DNA of 64,000 nt from Phaeosaccion multiseriatum (Eukaryota > Ochrophyta, other classes): the NCBI GenBank assembly GCA_965112735.1, contig OZ218958.1, positions 2,852,001 to 2,916,000 of the forward strand, given 5' to 3'. This document shows positions 56,244 to 64,000 of the stretch, piece after piece; the stretch's first letter is position 1; the number at the start of each line of letters is the position of its first letter. A model generated the notes under the pieces. That model ran no database searches. It saw only the letters and a list, made by a program, of their open reading frames with translations, and was not told the origin of the DNA. The position numbers were made by a program, and so were the translations under genes.

Positions 56244-57429
56244 AGACCAGAGAGAGGTGATGAGTGACGTCTCCTGCTCGAAGGATGGAGGCGGAGGCGG
56301 CGCCAAATCAATGCTCGGAGTAGAGCCAAGCCCAGAGGCACCGCTTGAAAGGGCAGAGGGAGGGCTCGGAAAGAATGGAGCATGGTGGAAACTCCATCTC
56401 CTCCACGGCGCTCGGTACAAAGATTACGTCGTAAGCATTGACCAACTCCAAAAACTCCACATGCTTGACCGAGAGTGGCAACAGTGCCGATACTTTAGTA
56501 GCGAGCCCCATCAGCAGACGTCCGGCGAGCATCAGCGCCTATACGTTGGACAAGGCGCACCGCCCTGACGCGAAAGGATCCCGCCATAGCTATCATGGTC
56601 CGGCTGCCTCGCCCTAACCCTCCCCGACCTTCGAAGCCCTCCCACGGCTCCTCTTCCCCGCGTGGAGGCGGGAGGAGGAGAAGAGGCGGCAGCGAGACGT
56701 TGAGTCTCCTGCCGCTCCCACTGGTGCTGCTGCTACTGCTGCTGCTGCTACTGCTCAAGCATACTCAGCACACGCGCCTAAACCTTTTTCGGCGTTGATA
56801 ACCAAAGCGCGGGAGGTTACCTTCTCATTGCCTTCCATTCTACTCTCCCTCTTGTTGCAGCGTCACTGCTATGTGGTGAAGAGGGGACTTGCTTCTCACA
56901 AACCAAACAGAAAAGAGAGCGGATTGTAGACTGACTGGTCGAAGAGGGGGGTGAGAATGGAAACACACAAAGGGCAAGGAAATATGAGTGCCAGCTTCTT
57001 AGCATGCAGTTTGAGTGCCAGTTTTTTTTTTTGCTTTTTGACGTTCCAATAACTGTGACTGACCCACCCACTTTCTAAGGCGGAGGGGTCCGGCCAAAAA
57101 GAAAAAAATCCTTGGTAAGAAGGGTAAAGAGGAGGCCAACAAGAGAAGGAACCCTTTCTCTTTCCCTTCACCCACCAGGAGTCGCTGAGTGGGCGCGGCC
57201 ACAGCAGCGGAGAGAAGGCGAATCCTCTGACAGGTGATCTTTGGCCTCCCTGGCCCTTAGCCCCTAACGCCTGCGCCGCTTGCATTATCGCCGCCTCTTG
57301 CCCCTGCTCGCTGTAGCCTCACTCTCGATGTCTGCCATGCTTCCTTCGCCCTGCTTGCCCCCACCCCACCCCCGCCCCTACCCGCGGTCCCCCCCCCCGC
57401 TCCTTCAAAAGATTCAAGATCAAGAGAGC
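56244..57429. other. Spacer with FNIP relic, ankyrin 3' to MYB 5'
   Basis: Apart from the FNIP relic listed separately, 56870-57429 shows no gene: an A/T-richer patch with T runs (about 57025-57110) and then the leader of the MYB gene. Confidence 0.4.
56290..56835 (-). pseudogene. FNIP gene 5'-end remnant
   Basis: The minus strand reads, from 56835 down, the FNIP N-terminal region: the TCCCGCGCTTTGGTTATCAA box, a CAG run, 'SSPPPASTRGR'-like codons, 'MAGSFRVRAVRLVQRIGADA', then 'ALLPLSVKHVEFLELVNAYD' and 'VPSAVEEMEFP', equivalent to FNIP1 residues about 65-210. It ends before the first full 41-residue unit. Several frameshifts separate the segments. A diverged version of the FNIP upstream box lies at about 56870-56960. 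Confidence 0.75.
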
Positions 57430-60400
57430 ATGATTGAAGGGGAGGTACCTTCCACGGCCGCGGGGCTGGCAGCGCAGCCCGAGGGCACTGTTCCCACGAG
57501 CAATGCGCCAGTAGCCGCAGTGCCGACGGTGACTGAGGACGCGGTGGCGGCTTGTGCTGTCCCGCCGGTGAGCGGCGAGGCAGGAGGGCCGAGTGGAGAG
57601 ACATCCCATCCCGCAGTCCCTGTGCTCAAGGTAGGCGAGGCAAAGGGGGTCTGTGCCCAGGGATCGTACTCTGACGTAGATGGGCCACAGGGCAGCTGTC
57701 TATCCCGGCTCCTGCAGCTCGAGAAGCCCTCCACCCGCACATGGTTCCTTCAAGAAAAAAAGTGACAGTTGAGGGGGGAAACCAGGCACACGGCCACCCG
57801 GTGCGGAACCCCAAGCTCTTCATATCGGTCCCATGCAAGTTCCTATGTTGAGTTAAACCCCCTCCGTCATTCATCTCACTTCCCGCGCCCCTTCGCACCC
57901 CTCCCTTTCCCACTTCCACTCTCACCTCTTTTCCAGCCCGAGGTGTCCTTGCTGGCACCCCCGGCCGCCGCCCCCGCCCCACAGGTCTTCGCAACCCTGC
58001 CGGGAGTAGGCGCAGTCCCCCCTTCGGATGCCGTCATCGTCTCCGAGGCAGGAGTGGCCGCAGCTCAGGCCGCCGCCGCAGCCGCAATGACCGTGCAGCA
58101 ACGCGCCAGCAATGCCGTCCCAGCCCCCGCCGCTGTTCTCGGTGTTGCGGGTAGCAGCGATGGTGTGCTCCCAGGAGCAGGGGCGGTGGTGGGGATGGAC
58201 GAAACCCCTGGAGACAGCCTGTGTAAGAACCCCTGGTCCAAGGGCGAGGACGAGCAGCTGTCTGCGCTGGTTGGGGAGTACGGACCCAAGCGCTGGTCCG
58301 TCATTGCCAAGAGGCTGCCGGGACGCATCGGCAAACAATGCAGAGAGAGGTAAGGAGGGAGGACGCGAGCAGTGTAGGGGGGAAGGTAGTAGTGAGGGAG
58401 AGTGTGGGTGGTGAGAGGGAGAGGTGAGGGAGGACACTACAGCACAACAGATTGGTTCCCGCCCGTCGAGTGGAGGCCCTCAAGGGTATTGAGGGTACTG
58501 TCGATATCTTACTCCTCCTCCTCCTTCTTCTTCTTCTTCTTCTTCTTCTTCTTCTTCTTCTTCTTCTTCTTCTTCTTCTTCTTCATCTTCTTCTTCTTCT
58601 TCTTCTTCATCTTCTTCTTCATCTTCTTCTTCTTCTCCTCCTCATCCTCCCTCCAACAGATGGCACAACCACCTCTCTCCCGACGTCAAGAAAGAGGCAT
58701 GGAGACCCGAAGAGGACGACATCATTTTCAAGCATCACAAGCAGCTGGGAAATCAATGGGCAGAGATCGCCAAGCTCCTGCCCGGCAGGTGGGAGAGAGG
58801 GGGGTAGGGCAGGGTGGAGCAGAAGGGAGGGAGGGGGTGGGGGGGTGGATAGCTGGGCATGGCAAGGCAGCTAACTACGTCATTTCTACCGTTTTTGTTG
58901 CTCTTCCCTGAAGGGTGTGGGCGGGAGGCTGCAGAGTGTATATGATGTGCGCCCACTCCGGCCCAACGGCAGAGGCAGAAAAGAATATTACTAAACACTG
59001 TTTCTGTGTTGTCTCCCTCTCTTCCCCTCCCACTCTCACTCTCTCTCTCCCTCTCCTTCCCCTCTCTTCCTCCCCCACTCTCTCCCCCTACCTCCCCCTT
59101 CCCTCCCTCCCCCTCACTCTCTCTCTTTCTCTCCATCTGACACGAACTCACAGAACGGACAACGCCATCAAGAACCGTTACTACTCCACCATGCGCCGCC
59201 TCGAGCGCCAAGCCACGCGGAAGAACGGAGGCAAGAAACCCTCCGTGTCTCCGACCTCCGCCGACGCCCTCGCCATGCGCCTCGAGCAGTCCCCCTTCTC
59301 CAGCCCCAAGGGAGGTGCCGCCAGCAGCCTCGCAGACGGCTCAGACGGGGTGAACGGCACCTTCTCGTCAGGTGGTAAGGCCTCGGGAGCAGGAGGCAAG
59401 GGCGGCAAGAAGGGGGGGAAGAAAGGCGGAGGGGAGGACGACCCCCTTGTGACGGGCGACTCACGCCTCGCCATGAAGCACATCTCCATGCTGCAGCGCC
59501 TGCTTGCCATACAGGTGCGTGCGTGCGTGTGTGTGTACGCGTCTGTGCGTGTGCGTGTATGTGTGTGTGTGTCTTGGAGAGGAAGGGAGAGACACGAGAC
59601 CCAATTGGGGGGATTGTTGGGTGTGGTGGATCCCAAGCACTTCAACTCTTTCATCGGACTGGAGAAAGAGAATTGAATGTCTCTCTTAAGCGCCCTCCTC
59701 CTCCTCCTCCTCCTCCTCCTCCTCCTCCTCCTCCTCCTCCTCCTCCACCACCACCACCACCCCCTCCTCCTCCCCCTTCCCCTCCTCCTTCCACATGCAC
59801 CCCCTCCTCACCCCAGTGCCTCGACGACGAGGGCCCAATGTCACCCACCCACCCCTACCCCTACTGGCAAGGGCCGGGGTCGCACTTCCCCCCCCCCCAC
59901 CCCCACCCGGGTATGCACAACATGTCCATGCCCCCTGGTATGCTCATCCCTCCTCCGCAGGCCTTTGAGTCTCCTCGGGCGACCCAAGGCTTTCCCGATA
60001 TGTACCATGGTCATCATGGGGGAGGGGGCTACGGCATTGCGAATGGGAAGGTCGGTGGGAGTGCTGGGGGGGGCGGCAGCAGTGGGAAGAAGCTGTCCAA
60101 GGCGCAGGTGCAGCAGATGGAGGAGGAGAAGCAGCAGCGGGAGCACATGGCGATACAACAGCAGCAGATGGAGCGCCTCATGCATCATCAATACGCACAC
60201 CACGCGCAGATGCAGGGGATGATGCCCCCCGGGGACATGATGGCATACCATAGTCATATGGCGGCCTTGGCACGAGCAGGGGAACAGCACCAGCAGGAGC
60301 AAGAGCAGGAGCAGCAGGGCAGGAAGAAGAAGACGACTAGGAAAAAGGCCGCGGCGGCAGGTGGCAAGGAGGGGGAGGAGGAGGAGGAGCCTGCTGCGGC

Positions 60401-61152
60401 GAAGGCACCGGCAAAGAAACGAAGGAAGAACGACGCCAGTGCTTCCAAGAAGGAGGAAGAGGAGAAGGAGACGGTGCGGGTCGGAGACGGTCGGAGCGCC
60501 CCCGCATGGGAACCCGGAAACATTCTCGTCTCCCTCGGACGGGGCGGCAGCAGCAGCGGCAGTACCAACGGCGGGGGCGGCGATGGGGTTGCATCGTTGT
60601 CGCTGCCGTCTTCGGATGTGTCTGCGGAGGGAACGGCCTTCCCCCAAGAGGATGAAGCGAGTGCCAGCGAGCAAGTGGCGCAGGTGGTGGAGATGATGAT
60701 GGAGGAGCTGGAGGAGGGGGGGGATGAGGAGGAAGAGGGAGGGGTGGCATCACCGGAGGGACGGCAGCGCAAGAGGGCGGAAGAGGCCGAGCGCAGCAAG
60801 GCGGCAGCGGTGCAGCTTTGTGTGGTCGGGGCAAAGGTGAGAGGGAGCGAGAGAGAGGGCGGGTTGGGGGAGTGGGGATTAGGTAGATGTGATGGGTGGA
60901 TGGACAAACGGTGAAATCGACAAAAACGGTGAAAGAGGTGGGGCGTGTTTGACGAAATGAATGTTCCGTGGGGTCTCTCACTCACGTCTGACCCTGTCCT
61001 ATCCTCTCTCTCTGTCTCCCCTCCATGTGCCTCCATCCACCCCTCCTGTCTCTTGTCCCTCCCAGCTCAAGCTGCACCCCTGCCGCGGCGATGTGCAGCA
61101 GATGTGCCGAATGTACGAGGAGCAAGAGGTGCTCGGAGTGCGGAAACAGTAG
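57430..61152 (+). CDS. R2R3-type MYB transcription factor
   Basis: Six exons (57430-57630, 57937-58349, 58660-58788, 59154-59514, 59817-60836, 61066-61152), all in phase, about 736 aa. ATG at 57430 is my choice; in-frame ATGs at 57328 and 57337 are alternatives. The R2 repeat (about residues 164-212: NPWSKGEDEQLSALVGEYG..., GRIGKQCRERWHNHL) and R3 (about 215-262: AWRPEEDDIIFKHHKQLGNQ..., GRTDNAIKNRYYSTMRR) match the c-Myb/3R-MYB class, with three spaced aromatic residues per repeat and the DNA-contacting 'GKQCRERWHNHL' and 'TDNAIKNR' helices. Introns interrupt both recognition helices at AG|A (Arg) codons. The C-terminal half is Gly/Gln/His/Glu-rich, with a basic 'KKKTTRKKAAAAGGK' patch, probably nuclear. 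It ends in a short conserved-looking 'GDVQQMCRMYEEQEV' segment. Confidence 0.88.
58512..58645. repeat. (CTT)n tract in MYB intron
   Basis: About 40 CTT triplets with ATC interruptions, ending 15-20 nt before the acceptor at 58659. It serves as an extended pyrimidine tract. Confidence 0.9.
59694..59743. repeat. (CTC)n tract in MYB intron
   Basis: CTC triplets, then CAC and CCT, before the acceptor at 59816. The same intron starts with GTGCGTGCGTGC. Confidence 0.85.
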
Positions 61153-61706
61153 CCAAATAAATAGCCCAGCTAGGCCAGTCAGTCAGTCGCTCCTCAAAAC
61201 TGCTGGTCGGTCGATTCAACCACCCCCTTAAGGGAGGAGTAGTAACAGCTAACTTGAAGAAGGGGAGGGGGGAGGGAGAAGAGAGGAGAGAATATAAGAG
61301 GTATGGTAAAGCAGAAGACCAGCTCACCTCCTTCCCGAGCCCGAGCCTGGAGGAGACGAGAAGCCCCCCTTCTCGTACTCGTGTGGAGCAAAAGGACGAG
61401 CAGCAGTGGCAGAGTGGCAGGAGGCCAGAGGGGGAGCAGCAGGGCATTGCATGGGTCAAGGGCAACGATTCTCCTCTTTTGCAAACACGGGGCTTTCTTT
61501 TTTCTTTGCGATGGAGGCGAGGAGAAGAGTGTGACACGCACAAACACACCCTCACTCCTGTCATGCATACAATATACAATATACATGAGTTGGCCGAAGG
61601 GTTTAAGGTTTCAAGGGGCAAATTGGTGTGTTGGTGGTTCGGTCTCACAGAAGGCACCTTCACTTGTGCCTTCACCGCTCTCCTCTCTCTCTCTCTCTCT
61701 CTCTCG
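61153..61706. other. Spacer MYB 3' to RBBP9-like 5'
   Basis: 554 bp without a supported gene. A (CT)n run at about 61680-61705 lies directly before the next start codon and may be an initiator-type leader. Confidence 0.4.
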
Positions 61707-62364
61707 ATGGTGCGAGTAGTGGTGATCCCGGGGATGGGATGTTTCCCTGCCAAGCAAAGCAACTGGTACTCGTGGTTCGCCGATGAAATGGCAGGTAGGC
61801 CATTTCGCTCTCTCTTTCCTGTTTCCTCTCCTTTGATCTCTCCCCTCCCCCCCCTCCTGTCTCTGCTTTGCGCCCGTTCTCTGTACAGGTCGGGCCTATG
61901 TGACGGAGTGCGTGCTCAGAGACTTCCCCGACCCTAAGGAGTGCAAGGAATCAGCCTGGGTTCCCTTCTTGGAAAAGGAGATCGGTCTCGACGACACCAC
62001 TGTCCTCGTAGGTCATAGCACCGGAGCGGCCTGCGCCATGCGACTCTTGGAAGGTGAACACAACCTACTCGGCGCTGTGCTCGTGGCGGCCACTCACACT
62101 GATGGGGGGATCGAGGCGGAGGCTAGAAGCGAGTACTTTAATCGCCCGTGGGATTGGGAGAAGATGAAGGGAGGGGCCAAACACATCGTCTGCTTTCACG
62201 GCACTGATGATCCGCTCATTCCAGTGGCCGATGCTCGGCATGTGGCCTCCAAGCTCCGTGGGGACAACTTTGAGTACGTGGAGCTGCCCAAGGCGTCGCA
62301 CTTTTTCGAGCCCTGGCAGGAAATCCTGGACCAAATGGATGAAAAGTTTGGGAGAAACAGATAG
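61707..62364 (+). CDS. RBBP9/YdeN-like serine hydrolase
   Basis: Two exons (61707-61794 and 61889-62364), 187 aa, equal to the usual RBBP9 length of about 186. An alpha/beta-hydrolase opens with 'VRVVVIPGMGCFPAKQSNWY' (oxyanion strand). The triad is visible: nucleophile Ser in VGHSTGAACAMRLLE, Asp in FHGTDDPLIPV and His in KASHFFEPW. RBBP9-type enzymes are small soluble hydrolases (the human enzyme has reported serine hydrolase/aminopeptidase activity); the natural substrate here is unknown. ATG 61707 lies immediately after a CT tract; the 94-nt intron is GT-AG and phase 1. Cytosolic by lack of presequence. Confidence 0.88.
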
Positions 62365-63652
62365 GAAAAGTCTGAACAATACGTACTGCTTAGGAGTGAG
62401 GGCCTGCCCTGTGGATGAGACAACCCAAACCTCGTGAGGAGCTTGTGTCGTATGCTATGTGGCGGCATGCGGGCCGTTGAACGAGAGGGGCAGGTCGATT
62501 GCTTCAATGGGGCAGAAGAGAGAGAGAGAGAGGTAAGATGCAAGCCTGAGACTTGCGTCTTTAGTTTTCGTCCGTCCGTACGGTCGCCTTCGCTTCCCCT
62601 CCCTCTCCCCTTCCCCTCCCCTCCCTTCCCCCTCAGACCGGTGGCAGAGGGGCAGAGGTGTGAAGGTGGACGATTTCATATTGTGGGTGCTCTTCTTGTC
62701 GGTAGATGTGTGCGTCGCCAACCCACCCGCTTCAACAGTGTCAGCTCTACCCCCACGGAGCGGGCAGCAAGCAGAGCTTCCCACTGCGCGAAGAGAGAGA
62801 AGAGAGGAGAGACGAGAGAGGAGAGCAGGGCAGGGCAGGAGCAGGCAGCGTCTGCTCTCCAGCCGGGAGCTCAGTCCTGCAGCAGTGAGAGCCGCGGCCA
62901 CAGTAGATGGCAGCAGATGGCACATGGGGGGAAGAGGAGGGGGGACTTGCTGCTGATATGATGGTGGAGCAGTCGAGGCCTGTGACTCACGCTTCTGTAC
63001 GTATATACTACGAGAGTACTTGTACTTCGCAGAGAACGATGTAAGTTCATGCCCTGACCCACTGTCGGACTGGCCAGTGAGGAGAACAGCTCTGCTTGAC
63101 TTGAGGGAGTGCGGCGGCAGGGGAGGGAGAAGGGCACCCCCCTTGCATTTTCGAGCAGCGCCTGTACCAAAAGTACATTTGGCCCCGTGTGGACGGGAAG
63201 GCACGGGAAGCCCCTGCTCTTCTTGAGCGTCCCCGCGGCGACCCAAGCACGAAAAGCGCGAGACACGGCACGCCCCTTTCCCCTCACGCAGCGAGCGCAC
63301 CACTCCAGTGCCGCTGTGACGAGCGCGTGACACCCAGAGCAGCCAGCCGAAGAGGAGGGTCCCTGCTTTATTTTTATTTTTATTTTTTTTGGGAGTTAAT
63401 TCACTACGTTTATTTATCCGCTTGCCAGCACACTTGTTGATGTTGCCGGTAGAAAGAGACAAAGGCAGGAGTACAGGGGAGAGATTGGAAAGAGAAACGG
63501 AATGAAGGAACACAACACGTGCACGACATCTCAACATCCGGTACTCCCCCCAGCCCCCGCGCCTGCCCCTGTCCCGCCTTTCGCTATGAAGGAGAGCTCC
63601 CCAGGCAGACAAGAGAGAGACAAGCCGTCAGTCGCCCCTCAGTCGTACTACA
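62365..63652. other. Intergenic spacer
   Basis: 1.29 kb between RBBP9-like 3' end and the convergent partial gene. It contains pyrimidine runs (62585-62640) and a T-rich (TTTTA)n patch at 63366-63390. I see no convincing gene; long minus-strand frames lack domains. Confidence 0.4.
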
Positions 63653-64000
63653 TCAATAGCCACGGATTACGGCAAGGAAGGGTTCATTTCCTATCTCCTC
63701 AGCTGTCGGCGGTCCTCCACCCCACCTCGAGCGGTTGTCCATGAGGCACCACGTCAGGCGACCGTTGAAGAGGCCTGCACACTCTTCATTAGGGACGAAG
63801 CTTCCAGGCTCCTCGGCGTCCTCGTGCAGTCGTCCATCGGACGGATCTTTGTTGATGAGGGCGAGAATATTGTACGCACATTGGTCGTAGCGCTGGCGAA
63901 ACTGCTCCACAAAGACCAAGTTGCTAACGAGGGCCTTGTTGTTGCCCTTACTTCTCCCGGCAACGTCCACCCGCTTGGAGAGCTGCGCCCGAGTCAGGAA
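63653..64000 (-). CDS. Unknown protein, C-terminal 115 residues only
   Basis: The minus-strand frame is open from the window edge (64000) to TGA at 63653. It reads as an ordinary globular sequence without low-complexity bias ('GNNKALVSNLVFVEQFRQRY', 'CAYNILALINKDPSDGRL', 'NGRLTWCLMDNRSRWGGGPP'), unlike shadow frames nearby. No ATG in frame near the edge, so the start lies outside. I do not recognise the family. Whether 63970-64000 is exon or intron cannot be told. Confidence 0.5.
   Translation of the reverse strand, partial: FLTRAQLSKRVDVAGRSKGNNKALVSNLVFVEQFRQRYDQCAYNILALINKDPSDGRLHEDAEEPGSFVPNEECAGLFNGRLTWCLMDNRSRWGGGPPTAEEIGNEPFLAVIRGY

Noticed and set aside
62455-63612. Long minus-strand frame (385 codons)
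   Set aside because: No domain, no ATG-supported start, biased composition; pyrimidine runs translated as Pro/Ser/Leu.

Overview
The window is nuclear DNA from a eukaryote with split genes. GT-AG introns are about 90-450 nt, genes are intron-rich, GC is high, and simple-sequence repeats are very abundant. A Tic110-like plastid translocon protein, a UbiB/ABC1-type kinase with a possible presequence, stramenopile-style ankyrin proteins (Cys-Pro-Trp repeats) and FNIP-type repeat proteins point to a photosynthetic protist. An ochrophyte (stramenopile) alga fits best; I cannot name a genus. Assignments come from reading translated motifs by eye; no database search was run.

Left third (1-19.1 kb): a 5'-truncated Tic110-like gene (+), a long charged coiled-coil gene (+), and a convergent ~2000-residue low-complexity/coiled-coil gene (-). 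Centre (19.3-47 kb): a complete PERK-type eIF2-alpha kinase (+, 8 exons, 2373 aa) with signal peptide, luminal domain, membrane span and a split kinase domain; a Trm82/WDR4-like WD40 subunit (-); an FNIP-repeat gene (+); a small putatively N-myristoylated protein (+); a 2.3 kb repeat-rich spacer; a UMP/CMP kinase fused to a CaMKII-association-like domain (-); and an ABC1 kinase (+, 13 exons, 926 aa). Right third (47.8-64 kb): a cluster of duplicated and decaying genes (second FNIP gene, ankyrin pseudogene, FNIP 3' remnant, M23 metallopeptidase, intact ankyrin gene, FNIP 5' remnant), then an R2R3 MYB gene, an RBBP9-like serine hydrolase and the 3' end of an unknown gene cut by the window edge.

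The genes are not an operon. Several lie head-to-head across 160-730 bp spacers (coiled-coil/PERK, WDR4/FNIP1, UMPK/ABC1K, FNIP2/ankyrin pseudogene, M23/ankyrin), so shared promoters are possible. Functions cover plastid import, ER stress and translation control, tRNA methylation, nucleotide metabolism and plastid lipid/quinone homeostasis.

The strongest unexplained signals are at DNA level. A ~15-nt motif (GTTGGTGATACAGCA and its complement) recurs in exons, introns and spacers, on both strands and in several reading frames. Many introns start with a purine-rich tract and end with a complementary pyrimidine tract, so each could fold with its splice sites paired. There is also a local FNIP/ankyrin birth-and-death cluster.
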